Counted from the stretch's first letter, positions 7,593 through 15,819 are shown. The stretch is 25,681 nt of DNA from VMEP01 sp964414265 (GCA_964414265.1 CAYPVT010000006.1:1-25681), one strand, 5' to 3'. A program made the numbers and translations. The notes: a model not told the origin generated them from the sequence alone.

Positions 7593-8015
7593 TTATTCCC
7601 CTTTGCTAGTGTTTAGAACATCAAGCCCCCAAGAAAGATCCTTTAATTTGCTATCGGATAGTTTTGGTACCAAAGAATTTTCCGGAGATTCCCTACTGGC
7701 TTTTTTTGTTATCTCCATTGGGCGATTTTCTTTTTTCCAAATATATAATTTTTCCCCAAAATAATAACGAAAAGCTGCCTCAACGCTGTTAATAAATGGT
7801 TTCTCGTTTATTTTGTAGAAAGCTAAAGCAAAAGCTAGAGCTACTACTGGTATCACAAAAAATAAGGTTATTATCAAAGGAAGAAAAACATCTAAAATTT
7901 TATAAACAACAAACGCCATACCGGCTCCACCGGCTAAGTAAACGAATTGTTTAAAAGTAAAAGGGCCAAAAATCTTGTCTTCTACTTCTATGAATTGAGG
8001 AACACGGAATTGCAT
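7593..8015 (-). CDS. PrgI family membrane protein
   Basis: A 140-residue PrgI family protein of type IV secretion-like loci. The opening QFRVPQFIEVEDKIFGPFTFKQF is the family signature. It is followed by two membrane segments (about 23-40 and 43-67) and the PFINSVEAAFRYYF motif, where many homologues have PLxxxLxxxxxY. The C-terminal 40 residues are polar and cytoplasmic. PrgI proteins are encoded just ahead of TraC/VirB4-type ATPases and are thought to help form the inner-membrane complex. A TATAAT ends 6 nt before the ATG, so the mRNA should be leaderless. Confidence 0.92.
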   Translation of the reverse strand: MQFRVPQFIEVEDKIFGPFTFKQFVYLAGGAGMAFVVYKILDVFLPLIITLFFVIPVVALAFALAFYKINEKPFINSVEAAFRYYFGEKLYIWKKENRPMEITKKASRESPENSLVPKLSDSKLKDLSWGLDVLNTSKGE

Positions 8016-8021
8016 CTTTTT

Positions 8022-8027
8022 ATTATA
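8022..8027 (-). promoter_or_regulatory. Leaderless -10 box of prgI
   Basis: A perfect TATAAT on the minus strand (8027-8022) is followed by 6 nt and then the prgI ATG (A at 8015). This places +1 on the start codon. No good -35 hexamer is seen. Confidence 0.6.
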
Positions 8028-8218
8028 GCCTATTGTTAATATAGAGCGAGAAATCTATGCACTTTAGAATTTATGCGTTTAACATCAAACTTTTTTGGAA
8101 AAGGGGCGTTTTGCTTTTATGTTTAAAGAAAAAAATAAAGCATGTTCAGCATACCTACTAATTTCTAAAAGCAACAAACCTGAGTTTTCTGGAAAAACAG
8201 AGTAATTTCTCGATCGTT
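8028..8218. other. Intergenic segment upstream of prgI
   Basis: Apart from the palindrome and the prgI promoter, this AT-rich stretch holds only weak hairpins, such as GCTTTTAT/ATAAAGC at about 8112-8141. I see no open frame, tRNA or known RNA motif. Confidence 0.5.
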
Positions 8219-8256
8219 TCCTACAATTATAACGCTATAGCGTTATAATTGTAGGA
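8219..8256. repeat. 38-bp perfect palindrome between the 246-aa gene and prgI
   Basis: The two 19-nt halves (8219-8237 and 8238-8256) are exact reverse complements with no spacer. The centre reads AACGCTATAGCGTT, and TATAAT occurs on both strands. It begins 7 nt after the stop codon of the gene at 8264. As RNA it would fold into a stem of 17 bp or so, but no T-tract follows on either strand. It may stabilise the 3' end of the mRNA, block RNA polymerase, or bind a dimeric protein. Confidence 0.85.
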
Positions 8257-8263
8257 GAGAAAA

Positions 8264-9004
8264 TTAAACTTGCTCTCTGTAGGGGTCTAGTTGATAGGTG
8301 CTCTCTTTCTTAGGGATGGTAAAGTTGTTAGTTAGTTTTTCGGCAACAATATTTTTAACTACAGGTGTTTCTTGTATTATTTTTTCCGTTTCTTCTTTCC
8401 CGCTTTCAAGCTCAATCTTTATGTCGGGCTGATTTATTTGCAACACTTCTTTTTTTGGAGGCAAGCTTCTCTCCTCTGCTTTTGATGGAGTTTCGATGTC
8501 TTTTAAGACTGTTTCTCTGTTTAGGTTTTCACTTACCCCGGTAAGTAGTTGTTCATTGTCAACAATCTCTATTCCGCTTTCCTTAAGTATTGTTTTATCA
8601 ATAGGTTCTAAGGTTATTTGTACACCACTTTCTTGTTGTAAGGAGCCCTCAGGAAGACTGCTATGTTTTATTTCAACCATCTCGTCCGTGTTGTGAATTT
8701 TCTTTAGTGATTCACGAATTGAATCAAAAATCTGTTCATTAATATCGTGAACGATTAATTCCGCCACGTCATTTGTTACATTAAGCTTTGATTGAATAAT
8801 TTCAGAAAAATCATTAGGTTTTGTAAGGCCAAACATAACTAAATTTGTTTCGTCGACTAAAATTGAGAGTTTGTCTATATGAAGGGAATATTTTGCTCCA
8901 ATATCTCTTATTTTTGTGCCAGTATCAAACCCAAAAAGAACACCTTTAACATCCTCAGGGAGAGATTCAAGCATTTGTTCTAGTTGTTGATTTGTGTAAT
9001 CCAT
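8264..9004 (-). CDS. Conserved hypothetical cytosolic protein of the secretion-like locus
   Basis: A 246-residue protein. Residues 1-105 form a helical domain beginning MDYTNQQLEQMLESLPEDV, with the pattern SLPEDVKGVLF, then KYSLHIDKLSILVDETNLVMFGLTKPNDF and INEQIFDSIRESLKK. I remember similar domains in other Parcubacteria but know no function. Residues 110-235 are acidic, Pro/Glu/Lys-rich and probably disordered. The tail YQLDPYREQV resembles short C-terminal motifs of other CPR proteins. It has no signal peptide or membrane span, so it is likely a cytoplasmic partner of the apparatus. It lies 23 nt after the VirB6-like gene and is probably cotranscribed with it. Confidence 0.75.
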   Translation of the reverse strand: MDYTNQQLEQMLESLPEDVKGVLFGFDTGTKIRDIGAKYSLHIDKLSILVDETNLVMFGLTKPNDFSEIIQSKLNVTNDVAELIVHDINEQIFDSIRESLKKIHNTDEMVEIKHSSLPEGSLQQESGVQITLEPIDKTILKESGIEIVDNEQLLTGVSENLNRETVLKDIETPSKAEERSLPPKKEVLQINQPDIKIELESGKEETEKIIQETPVVKNIVAEKLTNNFTIPKKESTYQLDPYREQV

Positions 9005-9027
9005 AGGAAGGTTTAGTTTACCTTAAT

Positions 9028-11328
9028 TTATTTCTTTTTTTCGCTTCCCCCATCGTCTTTTTTCTTGCTTTCCCTGTCTTTTATTAAATCAAGTTTGTTT
9101 ATATAATTTTGGAGTGTTCGCGCGTTTGTTTTTGCCATTTCTCTCTCAAGGAATAATTTTGCGCGCTTATCTTTATCTGCCCCTTTCCCGAGATCTTCAA
9201 GCTCTACGCCTATAATAGCGGCTTGTTTTGTGAAATTATCAATGGCTTCTTTTACCGAACCGTGGTTACCCATTAATTCTTTTATTGTTTCCTCTAATTG
9301 AGCGATTTCTCTGTCGGCCTTATATTTCTGGTCTATTTCTTTTTCTGCTTTTTTGGTTCCGCCCTCACTTCCAGTTTTGAATATTTGTGGTACGACTTCA
9401 CCTCCCCAGCCTTTACTCTTTAATTGGTCAAAGTATCCCTTTTGTCTTTCCTGGGTTGTGGTTCTTTGTTTATCCGCCTCCATTGTTTTTATTTCAGCCT
9501 CTTCGTTCGCAGGTTTAGCTGATTTGAATTTTTCCAACCTGAGAGCAAGTTGAGCTTTTGCGTCTTTGCCCGCTTTTTCCTCTTCTGTTAATTGGACGCT
9601 TTCAAAACTCTTTTGTGCCGCCACTTTTTTAGCAATGGCTTTCTCCTCTTCTGTTAACCCGACTTTTTTGGCCTCAAGAAGTTTTGCCATCTCGGCCCTT
9701 TCTTTTCCTAGTGCCTCTTCTCCTCTTTTAACATCCCCTCTGTACCCGTCCTTAAGATTTTCTGGTTTTTTACCTAAATCTAATTTAACGCCAGCAGTTT
9801 CAGCGAGTTTTGATGCCATACCTCCAACAAGTGGTGTTTCTCCTGCAGCACGAATATCAAAGCTTGATTTAGCGACCCCCTCAGTTGTTCTAAGGGCTAG
9901 GCGACCCCATTTACTATCCCCCTTGCTCTTTAGCCACTCGGAGTCAGTAGCTTTTGCCGCAAGGCCTCCAATTATCCGTCTTCCCGCATAACCACCAATT
10001 CCGCCCACTGCGGCCCCTGCTACTGTCATTAGGCCGCTAGTTATTGTTCCGCTAATTCCGTCACATTTTGCCATTCGGTACGACGCAATAAGAAAAACAC
10101 ACACTAAAAGATAATTGAAAATAATCCCAGTACTTTCGGTCATTGAGGTGCCGTAACCACCTAGCCCAGTAAGGGCATCGTTTATACCTTTGCCTGGTTT
10201 TGCAACACTAATAGACGAAAGAATTTGTAAAGAAACCCAAATAAGTAAAAAATAAATTGGAGCGGACAGAGAATTACAAATAAGTTCCTCCCACCATTTA
10301 TCTGTGAATTTTTTTAGTCTTGGTAAAATTGTTCCCAAAAACATAATTGGGGAAAATGGAAGAAGAAAAATGAGCACAGCGGTTCTCACGATGAAAAGGA
10401 ACGATGCTTGAAGGAAGATGAAAAACATAACAAAAACCAAAGCAGCTGTTGCCCATAACTGCACAGTGACACCCCAAGCTGTTCCACCCGCTTCTTTTCC
10501 TGTAAACATTGTTTCAGCATCCCATTTTTCCATAAATGCCCCACTAATACCGGTACCAGCTGGCAAGTCTTTTGTTATGGAGGAATAGAATTGAACGGCG
10601 ACGATATTTGAGGTGTCGATAATTACTTTCGTAAAAAATAAACTAAAATTAACAAGTAGTGCTGCAAGAATGAGTGTTGGTATAAATTTTTTTGCGTCGT
10701 CTATTTGAAGGATGTTTTTGATAGAAACCCAGAGCAACATAAAGATAAAAAGAATGTTTCCCAAATCTCGGATTGTGCCCCATGCGATATTGATCCCACT
10801 ATTAGCTTGCCCAATAAGAATACCCATTTCAAACAGGCTGAATTTTACAGCCAAATCAAATATTTGCCCGGCAAAGCTTACTAAATAAGTAAGAATTTTT
10901 AAAAAAACATAACCAAGACCACGGGCAAAACAAGCTCCAAAGTTTTTAAAAAAATCAGAATAACTAGAGCAAGAAATAGAACCTTCTTTGTTCGTAGTGT
11001 TTTTGTTCACCGCGTCGTCGTATATATTTGCATTGTATGCGTAGTTGGCGTCGTTTAAATCTGCAATACAGGTTAAGTATTCATTTGATCCTTTATCTTT
11101 GATTAAACTACACTCAGATTCAGCCATTATAGAAGGTGCTTTTGGGACGACATCTCTTTGGTTGTTTGAATCTGCGATACAGTTTAAATATTCATTTGAA
11201 CCTTTGTTTTGAATTGTTTCACAGTTTTGTTGCGCTTGTGCGTTTGTGAAAAACAAAATAAATAAAACAAGAGCAACAAAAAGTGTTGTTGAAAAATTTA
11301 TTAGTTTTTTGAATGAAAAAGATAGCAT
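9028..11328 (-). CDS. VirB6/TrbL-like multi-membrane secretion channel protein
   Basis: A 766-residue protein with a signal peptide or first membrane helix (about 11-32). Its periplasmic N-terminus has a duplicated Cys motif, C-x13-C with KGSNEYLxCIAD (C36/C50 and C73/C87), plus C120 and C133. About seven or eight membrane segments follow (137-160, 188-206, 215-235, 288-312, 314-336, 354-372, 402-419 and 431-448). This matches VirB6/TrbL-like polytopic proteins, the inner-membrane channel of type IV secretion. A long charged helical tail (450-766), rich in Glu, Lys and Ala, is probably a cytoplasmic coiled coil and is unusual in VirB6. It starts 4 nt after the preceding gene. Family call rests on topology and context. 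Confidence 0.78.
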   Translation of the reverse strand: MLSFSFKKLINFSTTLFVALVLFILFFTNAQAQQNCETIQNKGSNEYLNCIADSNNQRDVVPKAPSIMAESECSLIKDKGSNEYLTCIADLNDANYAYNANIYDDAVNKNTTNKEGSISCSSYSDFFKNFGACFARGLGYVFLKILTYLVSFAGQIFDLAVKFSLFEMGILIGQANSGINIAWGTIRDLGNILFIFMLLWVSIKNILQIDDAKKFIPTLILAALLVNFSLFFTKVIIDTSNIVAVQFYSSITKDLPAGTGISGAFMEKWDAETMFTGKEAGGTAWGVTVQLWATAALVFVMFFIFLQASFLFIVRTAVLIFLLPFSPIMFLGTILPRLKKFTDKWWEELICNSLSAPIYFLLIWVSLQILSSISVAKPGKGINDALTGLGGYGTSMTESTGIIFNYLLVCVFLIASYRMAKCDGISGTITSGLMTVAGAAVGGIGGYAGRRIIGGLAAKATDSEWLKSKGDSKWGRLALRTTEGVAKSSFDIRAAGETPLVGGMASKLAETAGVKLDLGKKPENLKDGYRGDVKRGEEALGKERAEMAKLLEAKKVGLTEEEKAIAKKVAAQKSFESVQLTEEEKAGKDAKAQLALRLEKFKSAKPANEEAEIKTMEADKQRTTTQERQKGYFDQLKSKGWGGEVVPQIFKTGSEGGTKKAEKEIDQKYKADREIAQLEETIKELMGNHGSVKEAIDNFTKQAAIIGVELEDLGKGADKDKRAKLFLEREMAKTNARTLQNYINKLDLIKDRESKKKDDGGSEKKK

Positions 11329-11332
11329 GCTT

Positions 11333-13555
11333 TTAGTATGTTGTTGGAAGGTTTTGTTTCTTTCTTTCTTCTTCCGCTAAAATTTCTTTGTGCTCTGCTT
11401 CACAAGAGGTAATCATACTTTTTGTTGTGTCACGAATCGTCCTTGCTTGTGACAATTGAGAGGAAGCATTTGTTACTACATCAGAACTAGGTACCCTTCC
11501 TGACGTAGAGATATTTATCAATTCGCCGGCTGCGGACTGGTAGTCGACTCCTTCCTGGGTAACGGAATTTTTAAGGGCGTATAGATCAATCATTGTTCTT
11601 GCTGCTGTTTCGATTTCGCTGTCTAGGCTTGTTATTGCTTGGCCGTATAAAGTTGCTCTGTCGAAAAGAGAAGCTACTCCAGAGTTTGATTGGTTTGCAA
11701 GATTGCTTGGACAGTAAGTTACAGGCCCCAACTTTATTAGGGAATCAGTTGCTACTGCTGCTTCGGAGGTAACACTACGGAGTTCGTCTACGATTGTGAC
11801 ATAAGCAACTAAGGAGTTTGCTGTTTTTTCTATACTACCAATAACTTCATTTGAAGAATTTAGTTCTTGGCTTGAGATTTCTCTTGCTGTGGCATTATCA
11901 TCTGTAATATTCCAGAAAGACGAGTTTGAGTCTGTGAGGTAGTTTTGGAGGGCTAAGTCTGCCGTAGAGATTGTTTCGTTTGAATCTGCCCCAATGTTTC
12001 CGGCGTTTCTCTCCGGGGCTGTTGCGGCAGAACGAAGTTTTTCTTCGATAACCGATGCTGGGGTAACAACTTTAGATTTTCGGCAGGCCCCTGAAGTGGC
12101 GTCTACTTCCACACACTCTTCTATTGGTGAAACACCATTAACCAGTTTGTTTTTTGCCTCCTCTGCTTTTTTAGCTTGGTCTTCTTGGTAAATTCTTTCG
12201 GCGTCAAGATAGAATCCAAATCTATTGTTTGGGTCGATTTGAGTTGAGGCATTCCAAGCTTTCCATCCACCAGCGGATGAATCACCGTTGCGGTATCTTA
12301 CAGCATTCGCTGAACCAATAATATTTGGGAGGCTGTCATTTAAGGCGCTTGCGCTATTTGTAGTATTTTTTGCTTGTTCACCGCTTACGATATTTTTTAT
12401 CGCTTCGTTTTTGTAAGGAGAGTTGCTCTTTGATAAGTCAGAGAGGAAAAGTTTTGTTTGGTTTTGGGTTTGCTTAAGCAAGTAATCGTTCATGTTTGTT
12501 ACATAAAGAGGGTTACCATTATTCCCTGTGTTTAACCAGTTGCGGATATTGTTTTCCATCTTAGCTCTTGTTATTAAAGAGCTCGTGTAAGAAAGTCTGT
12601 TTAAGCAAGTTTCTTTTGTTTTAAGAATACTAGTGTCTTGTTGAAGAGTATTTATTTGTTTAACAATTGTTTGAGGGTCTGTTGGAACAGGACCACTGCC
12701 TCCTATTAAAGAGAGTATTGAGCCAACCCCAGGGATAGCGCTAGCACCACCAAACATAGAGCCTAGTTCCCCTGCGGTATATCCAGCAGACATTCCACCA
12801 AGAGTATTTCCAAGACTAACTAAACTACCAGAACCAATAGTTCCACCTAAATCTATAAGAACATTGGAAACAGCGTTTGTTGCACCAGAAAGTAGGTCAC
12901 TTGATAAAGCGCTTGTTACTAATTTATCTGCCCCGCCAACAATAGCACTTGTGCCTGCCTGAATTGCGCCACTAAGACCACCAGCTGAACTATCCACCCC
13001 GCTTACCGCTTGGTTAATTCCTTGGTTTATGGCGCTTGTTGCTCCGGTTACTGCGGTATTGGCGGCTTTGTCTACAATAGAACCAACAGCATTTCCAACA
13101 CTACTGCCTATTTGGCCACCACCGAGGGCTTCACTTATAGCACCAGAAGCAGAAGAACCAAGCCCACTTATCCCTGCTCCACTAATGAGTTGTTGTCCAA
13201 GAGAAGAAAGCGTATTACCAATAGCTCCGCCAAGAGCGGTACATCCAGAGTTACCAAGAGTGGTCGCCATTGACTCATTAGATGAGTTTAGTGATTCCTT
13301 TTGGTTTACACTCCCCGCTTCGGAGCCGTTTTGTGTATTTGTTGTTGAGGTGTAATCTCCGGTTGCTGGATTATAGTACGAGTCTGTATAGTCAGAAGTT
13401 CTTACGTTTTCTCCGGTTGCTGGATTATAGTACTCATTTGTTTGTGCTTCAGATATGCCTGTAGTAGAAAATAACGCAGAGGTAATAAATAAAGAAACAA
13501 GAAAGAAAGATATTATTTTTTTTACCATATTTCTTTTAGCAGAAAATAGAACCAT
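11333..13555 (-). CDS. Large secreted low-complexity protein of the secretion-like locus
   Basis: A 740-residue protein. The ATG at 13555 lies 5 nt after the previous stop, but Met10 (13528) gives a more typical signal peptide (VKKIISFFLVSLFITSALF...EAQ). A repeated YYNPATG motif (about residues 42-75) comes next. Residues 100-290 are Gly/Ser/Ala-rich with periodic GxxxG patterns (SGAISEALGGG, GNAVGSIV) that may form glycine-zipper or membrane-active helices. The rest is helical and Asn/Ser/Thr-rich, with several scattered cysteines (such as EECVEVDATSGACRKSK). I do not recognise a family. By position between the TSP3-like and VirB6-like genes it is probably a surface or VirB5-like part of the apparatus. 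Confidence 0.72.
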   Translation of the reverse strand: MVLFSAKRNMVKKIISFFLVSLFITSALFSTTGISEAQTNEYYNPATGENVRTSDYTDSYYNPATGDYTSTTNTQNGSEAGSVNQKESLNSSNESMATTLGNSGCTALGGAIGNTLSSLGQQLISGAGISGLGSSASGAISEALGGGQIGSSVGNAVGSIVDKAANTAVTGATSAINQGINQAVSGVDSSAGGLSGAIQAGTSAIVGGADKLVTSALSSDLLSGATNAVSNVLIDLGGTIGSGSLVSLGNTLGGMSAGYTAGELGSMFGGASAIPGVGSILSLIGGSGPVPTDPQTIVKQINTLQQDTSILKTKETCLNRLSYTSSLITRAKMENNIRNWLNTGNNGNPLYVTNMNDYLLKQTQNQTKLFLSDLSKSNSPYKNEAIKNIVSGEQAKNTTNSASALNDSLPNIIGSANAVRYRNGDSSAGGWKAWNASTQIDPNNRFGFYLDAERIYQEDQAKKAEEAKNKLVNGVSPIEECVEVDATSGACRKSKVVTPASVIEEKLRSAATAPERNAGNIGADSNETISTADLALQNYLTDSNSSFWNITDDNATAREISSQELNSSNEVIGSIEKTANSLVAYVTIVDELRSVTSEAAVATDSLIKLGPVTYCPSNLANQSNSGVASLFDRATLYGQAITSLDSEIETAARTMIDLYALKNSVTQEGVDYQSAAGELINISTSGRVPSSDVVTNASSQLSQARTIRDTTKSMITSCEAEHKEILAEEERKKQNLPTTY
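13356..13433. repeat. In-frame 24-nt direct repeat encoding YYNPATG
   Basis: A 24-nt sequence is repeated exactly at 13356-13379 and 13410-13433, 54 nt (18 codons) apart. On the minus strand it encodes the YYNPATG core near the N-terminus of the secreted protein. Exact nucleotide identity suggests a recent tandem duplication. Confidence 0.9.
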
Positions 13556-13560
13556 AGTTT

Positions 13561-14502
13561 TTACGGCTTTGTGCTGTTAAGTATAACACCACTTTTAAAA
13601 TATATCTCTAGTGTTTTGGCTGTTTCTATTATTTTATTACTAAAGGAAAGGTATTGATTGATTCCTTGCATAGAAAGAAGAGGGTCTTCAAAAATTTTTC
13701 CAGCTATTTTTAAAGAATCGGCGGTTCCTTGGTAACTGTTTATTAAATCGAGGTGAATTGTGGCAATTTTATCTGGCACCGGAATCTTTAGTGTCTCTTT
13801 GGCTATGTTGGTGTATGCATCTATATAAGGGACAAGCTTTTTAGGTAATGTTTTGTCCCCTGTTTCAAGGGCAGTTGAAATAAGTGGAAGCTCTTGTCCA
13901 AGATTATATTTTGAGTACTTTTGAATTACCACCCCAAGAGTTTTCCCGTATGCCAAAATCTCTGCGTCGCTAGCATTTTTTAAGACTGAAATATCGGCCA
14001 TCGTATACAAGAGAGCTACTTTTTCCTGTTTTACGTTTGAATATATGGTTTCTGTGGCATCTTTTATGGATTGAGCACTTAATTGACCTGTATTTTTAAG
14101 AGCAGAAACAGCAACGAAGAACTGTTGCCCAAATTGGTCAGTTGTATTTATAGCCCCTTCGGTTGATACTTTACTGCTGTTTTGTTTACGAACTTCAATT
14201 GAATCTATTACCCCGTTGTCGTTTGAGTCTTGTTTTTCAGGGTCTGTCCCGTAAAGCGCTTCCTCCCAATCTTTTAAACCATCTTTGTCGCTGTCTTTGT
14301 TTACTAAATCAGCAACAGAAGAAGAATCAGCTCCTCCGTTGATTACTAAAACACTTCGTTCCTCCCCCATTGTGTTCGTGACCGGCGTTTTACTATCTTC
14401 GTACTTTGAAAAAAGTGATAAGACAATAATGCTTACACCCAAAATAGATGCCCCGACTAATTTTTTGTTCTGAAAAAAGCTACGCACTAATTGAGAATTC
14501 AT
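13561..14502 (-). CDS. Membrane-anchored protein with EF-hand/TSP3-like calcium loops
   Basis: A 313-residue protein with one membrane segment near the N-terminus (about 15-31). After a linker, two calcium-binding loops of the thrombospondin type 3 or EF-hand kind follow: D70-x-D72-x-D74-G-x-x-D78-x-E80 (DSDKDGLKDWEE, then LYGTDP) and D92-x-N94-x-N96-G-x-x-D100. The remaining 200 residues are helical (about 115-313) without catalytic motifs. Such DSDxDGxxDxxE-xxxGTDP modules are common in CPR surface proteins. It is the first gene of the minus-strand locus, followed 5 nt later by the secreted low-complexity gene, and has a TGCTATAAT extended -10 close upstream. Likely a calcium-stabilised envelope part of the apparatus. 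Confidence 0.78.
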   Translation of the reverse strand: MNSQLVRSFFQNKKLVGASILGVSIIVLSLFSKYEDSKTPVTNTMGEERSVLVINGGADSSSVADLVNKDSDKDGLKDWEEALYGTDPEKQDSNDNGVIDSIEVRKQNSSKVSTEGAINTTDQFGQQFFVAVSALKNTGQLSAQSIKDATETIYSNVKQEKVALLYTMADISVLKNASDAEILAYGKTLGVVIQKYSKYNLGQELPLISTALETGDKTLPKKLVPYIDAYTNIAKETLKIPVPDKIATIHLDLINSYQGTADSLKIAGKIFEDPLLSMQGINQYLSFSNKIIETAKTLEIYFKSGVILNSTKP

Positions 14503-14512
14503 ATATTACTTG

Positions 14513-14521
14513 ATTATAGCA
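14513..14521 (-). promoter_or_regulatory. Extended -10 promoter heading the secretion-like locus
   Basis: TGCTATAAT reads on the minus strand from 14521 to 14513. The ATG is 10 nt further on, so the leader would be about 4 nt. The divergent gene at 14684 uses the same nonamer. Confidence 0.6.
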
Positions 14522-14648
14522 AGGAAATTGTAGTTTTTCTGTGAATTTTTGTGTTTATGTGGATATATCTCTTTTTTAAAATAACTTCAAAAAACACGTT
14601 TAATCTTTTTAAAAGAAAGAATTTAGATTCTTAATAAAAAAAATCAAA

Positions 14649-14677
14649 AAGACAAAAACTCCCTGTATTGCTATAAT
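14649..14677 (+). promoter_or_regulatory. Promoter of the small secreted protein (leaderless type)
   Basis: AAGACA (14649-14654), 17 nt, then TATAAT (14672-14677) preceded by TGC. Six nt separate TATAAT from the ATG at 14684, which puts +1 on the start codon. Confidence 0.65.
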
Positions 14678-14683
14678 GATTTC

Positions 14684-15022
14684 ATGAAAAAAGTAGCACT
14701 CCTTTTGTTCGCCACAGGAATAATATTTTCACTCACTTCTCCTTTGTCGGTTAGCGCCGCTTCTGTTTTTGGTGGAAAAATTAAGGCGATTATTCCATGC
14801 ACCTGTTCGCCCGGAATGGGGATAATCGTTGGCCCCCCAAAACCAGCAATCCTTCTATTTGTCCCTGGTTTGTCGCGTTTATTTAGTAATGGACGATTAT
14901 TCCCAGGGTCGTGGACCTTAGGAGACTACTCTTCTGGTGGTGTTTGTATGCAGATTGCTGGGAAAACCTGCGCTCCATACCCACCAATACAAGGAACAAT
15001 CATTAAGATTGGAACATCTTAA
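14684..15022 (+). CDS. Small secreted Cys/Pro/Gly-rich protein, unknown function
   Basis: A 112-residue protein with a clear signal peptide (KKVALLLFATGIIFSLTS...VSAA). The mature part starts with FGGKIKAIIPCTCSPG and is rich in Gly and Pro (VGPPKPAILLFVPG). It ends with a GGVCMQIAGKTCAPYPPIQG segment, giving two Cys pairs that could form disulphides. I remember similar FGG...PCTC...GVC proteins in other Parcubacteria but no assigned role. It is a single gene, divergent from the secretion-like locus across a shared 181-nt promoter region and convergent with rsmA. A secreted or pilus-associated role is a guess from context. Confidence 0.78.
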   Translation: MKKVALLLFATGIIFSLTSPLSVSAASVFGGKIKAIIPCTCSPGMGIIVGPPKPAILLFVPGLSRLFSNGRLFPGSWTLGDYSSGGVCMQIAGKTCAPYPPIQGTIIKIGTS

Positions 15023-15035
15023 TTCTCGGTAGTTT

Positions 15036-15818
15036 TTACAACTCCTTTGCAAGAAGAAAGAAGGTCTCAGGAGAAAGATCTTCTGCTCTTGTGTTTGTAT
15101 CTAATTTTAGTTTTGTGAACGCCTTTGAAATATTTTCTTTTTTTTCCACGCTGGTTAAGTTACTAGAAATTTTTTTACGCTTACTGCTAAAGCCTGCTTT
15201 TAGTATTTCAAAAAATTTTTCCTCTTCTTTTTTGTTTTTAAACGGTGACTTTATGTTTTCGATTGCGAGTACTGCTGAATCAACGTTTGGTTTTGGAAAA
15301 AAACTTCCCGCTGAAACGCGGCGCACAATTTTTGGAGTACCGTACGTTTTTACTGAGAGAGATAAAACACTTTCTTTTTTGTCGCGCGCAATTATTCTTT
15401 CAGCAACTTCTTTTTGAATCATGAAGATGATTGTTTTTGGGCGAGGACCAGTTTCGAGAAAAAGCCTGAAGAGCATCCCTGTCAAATTGTACGGAATGTT
15501 TGCGATTAGTTTATAACTGCCCTCTTTTATTTTATATGGAGTGAAATCAAAATTTAAAATATCTCCAGAAATTAAAATTAATTTTCCATTTTTTATTTCA
15601 CCCGCGAATTTTTCTGAAAGAAAAAAAAAGAGTTCACGGTCTTTTTCAACAGCAATAACCTTTTTCGCGTATTTAATTAAAAATTCAGTGAGTATCCCTT
15701 TACCAGGACCAACTTCAAGAACAACGTCTTTTTTTGAAATATCTCCTGATAGGGCAATACTCTCTGCAATTTTTTTGTCGGTCAAAAAATTCTGACCAAG
15801 TGATTTTTTTGGTTTCAC
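15036..15818 (-). CDS. rsmA: 16S rRNA dimethyladenosine transferase RsmA (KsgA)
   Basis: This 260-residue S-adenosylmethionine-dependent methyltransferase dimethylates two adjacent adenines near the 3' end of 16S rRNA during 30S maturation. The signature KSLGQNFL is at 5-12, motif I VLEVGPGKGILT at 33-44, an acidic AVEKD at 56-60, and motif IV NIPY at 107-110. The PKPNVDSAV motif of the family follows. The C-terminal helical domain is complete. The start is GTG at 15818, 1 nt after the stop of the helicase gene, so the two genes form an operon with coupled translation. No Shine-Dalgarno site is seen. Confidence 0.96.
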   Translation of the reverse strand: MKPKKSLGQNFLTDKKIAESIALSGDISKKDVVLEVGPGKGILTEFLIKYAKKVIAVEKDRELFFFLSEKFAGEIKNGKLILISGDILNFDFTPYKIKEGSYKLIANIPYNLTGMLFRLFLETGPRPKTIIFMIQKEVAERIIARDKKESVLSLSVKTYGTPKIVRRVSAGSFFPKPNVDSAVLAIENIKSPFKNKKEEEKFFEILKAGFSSKRKKISSNLTSVEKKENISKAFTKLKLDTNTRAEDLSPETFFLLAKEL

Positions 15819-15819
15819 G

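Noticed and set aside
9566..9991. Plus-strand open frame of 141 codons inside the VirB6-like gene
   Set aside because: It is antisense to a long charged coding tail and has a Ser/Pro/Ala-rich composition typical of a shadow frame.
13029..13355. Plus-strand frames opposite the Gly/Ser-rich secreted protein
   Set aside because: Low-complexity codons on the other strand keep these frames open; no sign of real coding.
13356..13433. CRISPR-like pattern (24-nt repeats, 30-nt spacer)
   Set aside because: Only two copies, in frame within a coding gene, encoding a repeated peptide; no cas genes nearby.
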